Assembly: GCA_011522945.1 (NCBI GenBank)
Contig: WTHY01000161.1
Location: forward strand, 6,752-12,876
Source of the DNA: Alphaproteobacteria bacterium
Lineage (GTDB): Bacteria > Pseudomonadota > Alphaproteobacteria > Puniceispirillales > Puniceispirillaceae
DNA: 6,125 bases
Reading direction: 5' to 3'
Both the position numbers and the translations under genes were made by a program. Positions 1 to 5,904 of the stretch are shown one piece after another. How positions within the stretch are numbered: position 1 is the first letter of the stretch; each line of letters opens with the position of its first letter. Below the pieces are notes generated by a model. That model saw only the letters and a program-made list of their open reading frames with translations. It ran no database searches and had not been told where the DNA came from.

Positions 1-18
1 ATGCCCTTATTTGCTGCC

Positions 19-2571
19 TCAATCATTGGATCTAGGCTTCAGATTCTCAGGGTCATAGACAGCATCAGCACAAACGATAGCTTTACGGTTCTCATTCATA
101 ATCACCACTTCCAGCTCTGTGCCAGGTATTGCCGCATCTGGATGGATATAAGCAAATGCCAAGATCTGGCCGACAGTATGACCATATGCGACAGAACTTG
201 TCGCGCCTACACGTTGGCCCTTATGTAATACGGCTTCGCCGCCATGACCGTCTGACACACCATCAGCTTCGATGCTTAAATAGGCACAAACCCATTTTTT
301 GCTATCATCCTCTGCGCTGGCTATCGTCTCATCACGTCCAATAAATGCCCCTTTGTCTAGCTTCACAAAACGCATGACATCTGCTTCTGGCAAGGTGACT
401 TCATTTGTCAGCTCACCTGCGCCTTTAAATGCTTTTTCCATACGCATCGCATTCATCGCAAAAGAGCCGTAATCACGGATATCGTATTCTGCACCCGCGG
501 CACAGAACGCATCATAAATATCCAAGATAGCAGCATTGTCGCCGTGAATTTCCCAGCCAAGTTCACCTGCATAAGACAGGCGAAGTGCCCATACCTTATG
601 GCCGGCAATAGTGATTTCCTGCGCGCTTAACCACCGGAAGGCGGCATTATCAAGATCTGCATCAGTTGTTTGCGCCAATACTTTACGTGCATTTGGTCCT
701 TGTAACGCCAGGGCTCCCCATGTTTCTGAAAGGCAGCGCACGGAAATATCTGCTGATTTGCTGTTAAATTGAATATGGTCAAGTAACCGCTGTTCAAAAA
801 AGGCGGCACAAACGAGATAGTAGCGGTTCTCATCTAGTTTGATGATGGTGACTTCTACTTCGATACGGCCACGTTTATTCAAAAGATGTGTGAGGGTGAT
901 ACCGCCAGTTTTTTGCGGCAATCGATTTGCGACAAGTCTATCAAGGGCTGCTTCTGCATCTGGGCCAGAGACTTCGACCTTTGTAAAGGCAGTGATATCC
1001 ATGACACCAACAGAGTTACGTACAGCTGCAACTTCAGCTGCAACTTGGTCATGTACAGCATTGCGGCGGAAAGAATATTGGTCCTCTTGCGGCATGTCGC
1101 CTGTTGCAAACCAACGCGGGCGTTCATGTCCATAGACCTCTTCATAGACAGCACCTTTTTCGAGCAACCTTTGATAAAGAGGCCCTGGTTTTACAGGGCG
1201 ACCCGCCAGCCTGTTGAAATGCGGGAATGGAATTTCATGGCGAAGACAATAATCCTCTTTCGCCTTTGTCACCTGCCAGTCTGGTTCGGCGTAGCTACCA
1301 AAGCGTCTTGGGTCAAATTCCCGCATAGATACATCAGCAGCGCCATGAACCATCCATTTCGCAAGTTCCCTAGACAGGCCAGGTCCCCAGCCAATGCCGA
1401 TTTGTGTGCCACAGCAACACCAGTAATTCTCAACACCAGGTGCAGGGCCAATAAGCGGGTTGCCATCAGGTGGATGCGAAATGGCGCCATGCACTTCACG
1501 TTTAATGCCAAGCTCAGCAAATATAGGCATTCTGTCCAAGGCATTTTCGAGCCATGGCATGATGCGGTCATAATCTGCTTCAAAAAGCTCGTTTTCAGCT
1601 TCCCACGGGCAATGGTCTTCCCAAACTGTGTTCGGATTTTCTTTCTCATAAATCCCGATAAGGCCGGATTTTTGCTCCATTCTGATATAGCCAGAGACAA
1701 GCTTGTCATCACGAATGACAGGCAATTCTTTGTCCAGGTCTTTGAATTCTGGCACTGTATCTGTGACAAAATAATGATGTGTCATGCTGGTCATTGGCAA
1801 TTGTAAGTCTGACCATTCACCCATTTGACGTGCATAGGTACCACCTGCATTTACAACATGCTCACATAGGATGTCGCCTTTTTCGGTAGAGACCAGCCAG
1901 CGACCATCTGGTTGCTGCTTAATATCTGTTGCGCGGCAGCGGCGGATGATTTTCGCACCTAAATTGCGCGCGCCTGTTGCCATAGCCTGTGTAACACCAG
2001 ATGGGTCGGCATGGCCGTCATCTGGAGTATGTAAAGCGCCTAATACGCCCTCTAAATTATAATAGGGATGATGTTTTGCGATTTCCTCTGGGCCGACAAG
2101 AGACATAGGAAACCCAAGTGCCTTGCCTACACTCATTGTGTGTTCAAGCCAATCCATCTCATCTTCAGTATAGGCTAGTCTGAATGAGCCGCAGCCATGC
2201 CAGGTCACAGAGACACCTGTCTCAGCTTCTAATTCGCCAGCGTATAGATCAATGTTGTATCCTACACAACGCCCCAACCCATAGCTTGAAGTGGAATGTG
2301 TAATTTGACCGGCAGCATGCCATGTAGAACCAGAGGTTAATTCAGCTTTTTCGAGCAGTACGACATCACCCCAATTTTCATCCTGGGGTGTTTCAGCTTT
2401 TCGGCTTTCATGCATAAGATGATAGGCTAGACCACAGCCCATAACGCCGCCACCTACAATCACGACCTTGGCTGTTGACGGCAATGGTGTTTCAAAAGCA
2501 GACCCTGTGCCTGTTTGTGTGGTATTGCTGGTTTCGTTGGGTTGGCTTTCCGTCGCCTGTAAATCGGACAT
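19..2571 (-). CDS. Dimethylglycine/sarcosine dehydrogenase-like flavoprotein with GcvT domain
   Basis: Probable cytoplasmic FAD enzyme that oxidatively demethylates an N-methylated glycine (dimethylglycine or sarcosine) and passes the one-carbon unit to tetrahydrofolate. A dinucleotide-binding GGGVMG motif lies at residues 40-45 and an acidic E74 ends the second strand. The STWHAAG segment follows; by analogy with mammalian dimethylglycine dehydrogenase, H85 is the candidate for covalent FAD attachment. The DAO-type FAD domain covers about 35-410, a linker domain about 410-465, and an aminomethyltransferase (GcvT) fold about 470-840, with D525 in GVMDITAF at the expected folate-site acid and the typical RLSYAGELGWEIH at 664-676. 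The length of 850 matches the family (about 830-870). GGAAG lies 5 bases before the ATG. Residues 1-33 are a polar Ser/Thr/Gln-rich extension. It diverges from the regulator gene and probably shares its operator. Dimethylglycine versus sarcosine cannot be decided by eye. Confidence 0.9.
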   Translation of the reverse strand: MSDLQATESQPNETSNTTQTGTGSAFETPLPSTAKVVIVGGGVMGCGLAYHLMHESRKAETPQDENWGDVVLLEKAELTSGSTWHAAGQITHSTSSYGLGRCVGYNIDLYAGELEAETGVSVTWHGCGSFRLAYTEDEMDWLEHTMSVGKALGFPMSLVGPEEIAKHHPYYNLEGVLGALHTPDDGHADPSGVTQAMATGARNLGAKIIRRCRATDIKQQPDGRWLVSTEKGDILCEHVVNAGGTYARQMGEWSDLQLPMTSMTHHYFVTDTVPEFKDLDKELPVIRDDKLVSGYIRMEQKSGLIGIYEKENPNTVWEDHCPWEAENELFEADYDRIMPWLENALDRMPIFAELGIKREVHGAISHPPDGNPLIGPAPGVENYWCCCGTQIGIGWGPGLSRELAKWMVHGAADVSMREFDPRRFGSYAEPDWQVTKAKEDYCLRHEIPFPHFNRLAGRPVKPGPLYQRLLEKGAVYEEVYGHERPRWFATGDMPQEDQYSFRRNAVHDQVAAEVAAVRNSVGVMDITAFTKVEVSGPDAEAALDRLVANRLPQKTGGITLTHLLNKRGRIEVEVTIIKLDENRYYLVCAAFFEQRLLDHIQFNSKSADISVRCLSETWGALALQGPNARKVLAQTTDADLDNAAFRWLSAQEITIAGHKVWALRLSYAGELGWEIHGDNAAILDIYDAFCAAGAEYDIRDYGSFAMNAMRMEKAFKGAGELTNEVTLPEADVMRFVKLDKGAFIGRDETIASAEDDSKKWVCAYLSIEADGVSDGHGGEAVLHKGQRVGATSSVAYGHTVGQILAFAYIHPDAAIPGTELEVVIMNENRKAIVCADAVYDPENLKPRSND

Positions 2572-2624
2572 TAATACTTCCAGTGCATAATAAAAACGGG
2601 TTTGCGTTACGGCATCTGCCTCGA

Positions 2625-2686
2625 ACTATGGACAAGGTAATTGTACATATGTACCATAGTCAACTATGAATGATATGAATGTACAA
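2625..2686. promoter_or_regulatory. Nested palindromes, candidate RpiR operator
   Basis: The divergent intergenic region carries a perfect 12-base palindrome GTACATATGTAC (2643-2654), followed directly by CATAGT-CA-ACTATG (2655-2668), which overlaps the regulator's start codon. ACTATGG at 2625-2631 is also the inverse of CCATAGT at 2654-2660, and TTGTACA at 2641-2647 is the inverse of TGTACAA at 2680-2686. An 8-base direct repeat TATGAATG occurs at 2665-2672 and 2674-2681. These repeats are seen directly. That they form the binding site of the adjacent RpiR-type protein, controlling both divergent transcripts, is inferred from position and symmetry. Confidence 0.5.
2629..2657 (+). promoter_or_regulatory. 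Candidate sigma-70-type promoter of the regulator-oxygenase operon
   Basis: TGGACA at 2629-2634 (5 of 6 to TTGACA) and TACCAT at 2652-2657 (4 of 6 to TATAAT) are separated by 17 bases. The predicted start of transcription, about 2663-2665, falls right at the ATG at 2666, which would give a leaderless or nearly leaderless message. The 12-base palindrome lies in the spacer and touches the -10 element, so a bound repressor would block polymerase. Assignment is by consensus matching only. Confidence 0.33.
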
Positions 2687-3589
2687 AATTTAACATCTGC
2701 CCAAGCGTATTTAGAGCAACTTAGTCAGAATCTCGCTACATTGCCGACCGAGCTACGGAAGGCAGCTGAGTGGGTGCTCGAAAATCCGCAACGAGTCGCC
2801 ATTATGTCTGCGCGGCAAATTGCAACTGCTTGTGATGTTAAGCCGAATACCTTGGTGCGGTTAGCGCGAACCTTGGGTTGCTCTGGTTTTGAGGATTTTA
2901 AATCTGCTTTTATAGAAGATGTTGAGAGAGGCCCTTTAGACTTTCCAGACAGGGCGCGCTGGCTACAATCATTGAGCGCTGGCGGCAAGATGAACCAATT
3001 ATTTGCAGATTTGGCGAAAAGTGCGATTGATAATATTGAACAAACATTTGCAAGTTTGCACGCCAAAGACCTGAAAGAGGCGGCCAAGCTGATTCGTACA
3101 GCGCGGCGGGCCTACATTATGGGTGTGGGAATCAATAATACACTGGTGCGGAATTTTGTCTATTTAGGTGATATGGGCTTTCAAAATATGCAGGCTATAC
3201 CGCGTGAAGGGGCGCTTGCACAGGAAGATCTGGCGCGTGCAACATCTGAAGATGTGTTGCTTGCTATTACCTTTCAGCCCTATCGCGCTGAGGTTCTGGA
3301 GGCTGTGTCACTTGCAAAATCAAGAGGTTTGAAAGTGATTGCGATTTCAGACAGTCCAGCTGCGCCAATCTTCGCCGATGCAGAATTACGGTTTGTCGTG
3401 CAAACAGAATCGCCGCAATTTTTTAGTTCTACCTTTTCAACAATCGCTCTGCTAGAAGCGTTGATGGCGTTTATTATCGCAGATTCCGGGCCGGAGGTGA
3501 TTGCAAATATTGACGCATTTAACAAACATCGCCATCAGTTAGGTCTGTATGTGAATGAGATGTATCCATCTTCAGGCGATAGTGATTAG
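2666..3589 (+). CDS. RpiR/MurR-family transcriptional regulator (HTH + SIS)
   Basis: DNA-binding regulator of 307 residues. Residues about 10-86 form the N-terminal helix-turn-helix domain, with MSARQIATACDVKPNTLVRL at 47-66 as the recognition unit and the family-typical GCSGFEDFK at 71-79. Residues about 130-265 form a SIS domain: AYIMGVGINN at 149-158 and the later VIAISDSPAAPIFADAE at 224-240 match the fold. In sugar-phosphate sensors these loops are rich in Ser/Thr; here they read GVGINNT and ITFQPYRAE, so the ligand may not be a sugar phosphate. The start is uncertain between M1 and M4 (ATG at 2675), and neither has a Shine-Dalgarno site. The stop TAG lies 11 bases before the Rieske gene, so the two are probably co-transcribed. 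It likely regulates that gene and the divergent flavoprotein; activator or repressor is not known. Confidence 0.93.
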   Translation: MNDMNVQNLTSAQAYLEQLSQNLATLPTELRKAAEWVLENPQRVAIMSARQIATACDVKPNTLVRLARTLGCSGFEDFKSAFIEDVERGPLDFPDRARWLQSLSAGGKMNQLFADLAKSAIDNIEQTFASLHAKDLKEAAKLIRTARRAYIMGVGINNTLVRNFVYLGDMGFQNMQAIPREGALAQEDLARATSEDVLLAITFQPYRAEVLEAVSLAKSRGLKVIAISDSPAAPIFADAELRFVVQTESPQFFSSTFSTIALLEALMAFIIADSGPEVIANIDAFNKHRHQLGLYVNEMYPSSGDSD

Positions 3590-3600
3590 GGTGAACAGAC

Positions 3601-4701
3601 ATGGCTCAAACTGATAAAATAGTACATGCGCTAGATGCGCGCTATTACACAGATCCTGTTATTTTTAAGGCTGAGCAAAACGGACTATTTCTCCGCAGCT
3701 GGCAATTTGCCGGACATGCGTCTCAGGTCGAAAAACCCGGTATGTATTTCACCTTTGAATTGGCTGGGGAAAGCTTGTTCTGTGTCAAAGATAGAGACGA
3801 GGAAATTCGTTGCTTCTATAATGTTTGTATGCATCGTGCACATGAGCTGCTATCTGGTTCTGGCCGTTCTAGCTTAATTACATGTCCGTATCATGCCTGG
3901 TCATACAGCCTAGATGGTCAGTTAAAAGCAGGACCGAATATTGATTCGGTTCCCGGGTTTGACAAATCAGATATTTGCCTAACCTCTGTGCGTGTCGAGA
4001 ATTTCCATGGCTTTCTATTTGTGAATTTGGACCCTGAAGCCGCACCTATGGATGAGTGGTTCCCTGGCGTGCGTGCAGAGCTTGCAGATTTCGTGCCACA
4101 TATCGATAGGCTAAAGCCTATTGAATTTGTTGAGATCCCAGAAACCTGCAATTGGAAATTATCTGTTGAAAATTATTCAGAGTGCTACCATTGCTCGTTA
4201 AATCACCCAACATTTTCAACAGGTGTTGTGAAGCCTGAGACATATGATATTCAGCCCCAAGGGCATTGTTTGCGTCACACTACAGAATGTCAGAATCTTG
4301 ACCAGATGAGCTATCCCATAGATATGGATGCAAACGCGTTCGCTGGGGATTATTCTAGCTGGTTCCTATGGCCGATGTTCTCATTTCAAGTTTATCCTGG
4401 TAATGTGCTAAACACATATCATTGGCGAGCGCTTGATGTGGATAAGGTGGTTGTCTATCGCGGCTGGTACACGATTGATGGTGCGGAATCTGAGACTATT
4501 CGGAACCTTGCGGTTCAAGATAGACAAACTACAGTAGAAGAAGATATCAGGCTCGTAGAATCTGTACAGAAAGGCCTGAATAGCCGCGGCTATCGTCCGG
4601 GCCCGTTAGTTCTGGACCCTAAAGGTGGTGTTGCCTCTGAACATTCCATTGCAGCCTTGCATAGCTGGATGCGTGAAGCTGTTGCGAAACAAATAGACTA
4701 A
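3601..4701 (+). CDS. Rieske non-heme iron oxygenase alpha subunit (glycine betaine/carnitine monooxygenase group)
   Basis: Oxygenase component of a two-part Rieske system, 366 residues. The N-terminal [2Fe-2S] domain carries C76-M-H78 and C95-PY-H98. The catalytic domain has the mononuclear iron motif ENYSECYHCSLNH, with H197 and H202 as ligands and probably D315 in VEEDIRLVE as the third. E194, three residues before H197, sits where ring-hydroxylating dioxygenases have the bridging Asp; carnitine monooxygenase CntA also has Glu here. NWKLSVENY and the SEHSIAALH C-terminus fit the quaternary-amine subgroup (GbcA, CntA, choline monooxygenase) rather than aromatic dioxygenases. AGGGTG at 3588-3593 overlaps the upstream stop and lies 7 bases before the ATG. 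The flavoprotein and BKACE neighbours favour glycine betaine to dimethylglycine as the reaction, by inference; carnitine, stachydrine or another betaine remain possible. No reductase gene is in the window. Confidence 0.92.
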   Translation: MAQTDKIVHALDARYYTDPVIFKAEQNGLFLRSWQFAGHASQVEKPGMYFTFELAGESLFCVKDRDEEIRCFYNVCMHRAHELLSGSGRSSLITCPYHAWSYSLDGQLKAGPNIDSVPGFDKSDICLTSVRVENFHGFLFVNLDPEAAPMDEWFPGVRAELADFVPHIDRLKPIEFVEIPETCNWKLSVENYSECYHCSLNHPTFSTGVVKPETYDIQPQGHCLRHTTECQNLDQMSYPIDMDANAFAGDYSSWFLWPMFSFQVYPGNVLNTYHWRALDVDKVVVYRGWYTIDGAESETIRNLAVQDRQTTVEEDIRLVESVQKGLNSRGYRPGPLVLDPKGGVASEHSIAALHSWMREAVAKQID

Positions 4702-4718
4702 TAAAATCTTGGGTAGGT

Positions 4719-4756
4719 GTGCAGCCATTGAGCTGCACCAAAAATAACTATTTTTG
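4719..4756 (+). terminator. Tandem hairpins after the Rieske gene, possible terminator
   Basis: GTGCAGC (4719-4725) and GCTGCAC (4732-4738) form a perfect 7-base-pair stem with a 6-base loop, 17 bases after the Rieske stop. It abuts a second perfect inverted repeat, 4739-4746 with 4749-4756, whose right arm contains five T. The T run is not directly after the GC stem, so this is not a textbook intrinsic terminator. It is placed where the regulator-oxygenase transcript should end. Confidence 0.4.
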
Positions 4757-4790
4757 ACAGATGGTGATGATGCCTCAAGCATTTTATAAG
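4754..4790 (+). promoter_or_regulatory. Possible promoter elements before the copper chaperone gene
   Basis: A perfect TTGACA lies at 4754-4759 and TATAAG (5 of 6 to TATAAT) at 4785-4790. They are 25 bases apart, too far for an ordinary sigma-70 promoter. Either only one is real and pairs with a weaker partner, or a regulator remodels the site. No clear copper-responsive dyad was recognised. The position between a likely terminator and the next gene supports a promoter here, but the exact elements are unsure. Confidence 0.25.
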
Positions 4791-4818
4791 GCGTAATTTG
4801 AAAACACTTAGTGATGGT

Positions 4819-4824
4819 AAGGAA
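4819..4824 (+). promoter_or_regulatory. Ribosome binding site fixing the copper chaperone start
   Basis: AAGGAA lies 6 bases before ATG 4831. An in-frame TTG at 4798 would add 11 charged residues in front of an otherwise ordinary signal peptide, so this site decides for the ATG. Confidence 0.7.
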
Positions 4825-4830
4825 ACGAAA

Positions 4831-5322
4831 ATGAACCGCTTATTTAGTGTATTATGTCTATGCCTCCTACCTTGGGGTGTCTTTGCACATGAAACAGCAA
4901 AGCGCGGTATAATCTTTGACCACCCTTGGATACGAGCAACTGCGCCAAATGCCATGATGGCAGCTGGATATTTCAAGCTCATAAATGGCGGATTTGAGGA
5001 TGACAGGCTTGTGACGGCCACTGCAAATTTTGCAAAAAAAGTCGAAATTCATGAGACGATTAAAGAGGGCGATGTCTCGAAAATGCGTGCAATAGCTGGC
5101 GGCATTGATGTTCCGCAGGAAGCCGAGTTTATATTTCAACCAGGCGGCTTACATCTGATGTTTAGAGGGCTTGATAAACAAATGGTCGCTGGTGAGAAGT
5201 TTATTGTCGAGATGGAGTTTGAAAAGGCAGGCAAAGTCATGGTCGAGTTTTTGGTAGAAAAGGCCGGAAAGCGCGGACATGACCACTCAGGGAATATGAA
5301 GTCAGGAACAGGACATCATTAA
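4831..5322 (+). CDS. Periplasmic copper chaperone, PCuAC family (DUF461)
   Basis: Secreted copper-binding protein of 163 residues. Residues 1-19 are a signal peptide: short basic start, hydrophobic LFSVLCLCLLPWGVF, then a VFA cleavage site before H20. The mature domain has the PCuAC copper motif: H74, ten residues, M85, then H108-L-M110 in PGGLHLMF. I count 22 residues between M85 and H108, where the published motif is written as about 21. HPWIRATAP at 31-39 is the family's usual first strand. The tail from about 148 is His-rich (GHDHSG, ending GHH), likely extra metal ligands. Family members deliver Cu(I) to cytochrome c oxidase, often with SenC/Sco or a TonB-dependent receptor encoded nearby; none is seen here. 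It has its own gap upstream and a different job from the amine genes, so it is probably a separate transcription unit. Confidence 0.92.
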   Translation: MNRLFSVLCLCLLPWGVFAHETAKRGIIFDHPWIRATAPNAMMAAGYFKLINGGFEDDRLVTATANFAKKVEIHETIKEGDVSKMRAIAGGIDVPQEAEFIFQPGGLHLMFRGLDKQMVAGEKFIVEMEFEKAGKVMVEFLVEKAGKRGHDHSGNMKSGTGHH

Positions 5323-5362
5323 GATTAGCAGACATGCTTGTTGACTAGTTATTATGAGCATA

Positions 5363-5389
5363 TTGAACAGTGCACACACTTTACATAAT
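5363..5389 (+). promoter_or_regulatory. Candidate promoter of the CMD-family gene
   Basis: TTGAAC (5363-5368, 4 of 6) and CATAAT (5384-5389, 5 of 6) are 15 bases apart, slightly short. They lie in the 88-base gap after the copper chaperone gene and would start transcription a few bases before the ribosome binding site AGGAG at 5400-5404. Consensus match only. Confidence 0.25.
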
Positions 5390-5410
5390 CCAAATCATTA
5401 GGAGCCTTGG

Positions 5411-5788
5411 ATGGACGATTTTTTCAAAATTGGTTTAGAGCAACGCAAAGCTACATTAGGGGCTGAATATGTTGAGAAGAATTTAGCAGCAGCAGATGAT
5501 TTCACCCGTCCATTTCAAGAAGCTATGACTGGCTGGTGCTGGGGCTTTGGTTGGGGTGATGAGGCGATTGATGCCAAAACACGCTCCATGATGAATCTCT
5601 CCATGATTGGCGCGCTCGGCAAAATGCATGAATGGGAAATCCATTGCAAAGGCGCCATAAATAATGGTGTGTCTGTCGAAGAAATCCGCGCCATCATTCA
5701 TGTTGTTGGCATTTATTGCGGGGTGCCACAAGCTTTGGAATGCTTCCGTGTCGCGCGTAAAGTGCTCGAGGATGCTGGAAAATTATAG
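5411..5788 (+). CDS. Carboxymuconolactone decarboxylase (CMD)-family protein
   Basis: Small, probably cytoplasmic, all-helical protein of 125 residues without signal peptide. The C-terminal half is clearly CMD family: DAKTRSMMNLSMIGALGKMHEWEIH at 54-78, given as D54, K56-T-R58 and E74/H78, then GAINNGVSVEEIRAII at 81-96 and Y102-C-G-V-P106. Length and motifs are like 4-carboxymuconolactone decarboxylase PcaC. The segment before DAKTR is a Trp/Gly-rich GWCWGFGWGD (41-50) where PcaC proteins usually have a WxRPGL-type sequence. There is no AhpD-type CxxC pair, so a peroxidase role is unlikely. AGGAG lies 6 bases before the ATG. The neighbour downstream is a BKACE gene and no protocatechuate genes are seen, so a true PcaC role is doubtful. 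Family membership is secure; the substrate is unknown. Confidence 0.88.
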   Translation: MDDFFKIGLEQRKATLGAEYVEKNLAAADDFTRPFQEAMTGWCWGFGWGDEAIDAKTRSMMNLSMIGALGKMHEWEIHCKGAINNGVSVEEIRAIIHVVGIYCGVPQALECFRVARKVLEDAGKL

Positions 5789-5811
5789 GGTTTGTTAGAA
5801 TTTGTATGACA

Positions 5812-5852
5812 TAGCACCAGCCTGCAATCAGCGTGTGCTGGCTAGTCTTGTT
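5812..5852 (+). terminator. Imperfect hairpin after the CMD-family gene, possible terminator
   Basis: TAGC-AC-CAGC (5812-5821) can pair with GCTGGCTA (5837-5844), giving eight base pairs with a 2-base bulge and a 15-base loop. It is followed by the moderately T-rich GTCTTGTT (5845-5852). An alternative pairing AGCAC/GTGCT uses the same bases. This is a weak intrinsic terminator at best, but it stands between two genes 116 bases apart. Confidence 0.33.
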
Positions 5853-5891
5853 AAAGGATAATTCAAAATAAACGTTTCTCCCTTCTGGATT

Positions 5892-5898
5892 GAGAGGA
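5892..5898 (+). promoter_or_regulatory. Ribosome binding site fixing the BKACE start
   Basis: GAGAGGA lies 6 bases before ATG 5905. The alternative in-frame ATG at 5917 would leave 18 bases, so 5905 is preferred. Confidence 0.65.
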
Positions 5899-5904
5899 AG
5901 TAAG

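Noticed and set aside
1269..1769. A 166-codon open frame on the minus strand in another frame
   Set aside because: It is an out-of-frame shadow of the flavoprotein gene with no motif of its own.
886..1806. A 306-codon open frame on the plus strand
   Set aside because: It lies entirely opposite the well-conserved flavoprotein gene, and its translation shows no recognisable domain. The minus-strand frame carries all family motifs here.
2587..2592. TATTAT on the minus strand as the -10 of the flavoprotein promoter
   Set aside because: No matching -35 was found at 16-18 bases, and the implied transcription start would fall at the edge of the GGAAG ribosome site. The real promoter is not clear.
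3601..4701. Aromatic ring-hydroxylating dioxygenase
   Set aside because: The ENYSECYHC iron motif with Glu, the short length, no beta subunit gene and the amine-catabolism neighbours point to the quaternary-amine branch.
4798..4830. TTG start at 4798 for the copper chaperone
   Set aside because: It would place 11 mostly charged residues before a normal signal peptide, and the strong AAGGAA site serves ATG 4831.
5411..5788. AhpD-type alkylhydroperoxidase for the CMD-family gene
   Set aside because: The CxxC redox pair typical of AhpD is absent; the motifs fit the PcaC-like branch better.
5857..5862. GATAAT as a -10 element before the BKACE gene
   Set aside because: It matches 5 of 6, but no reasonable -35 lies at 16-18 bases upstream.
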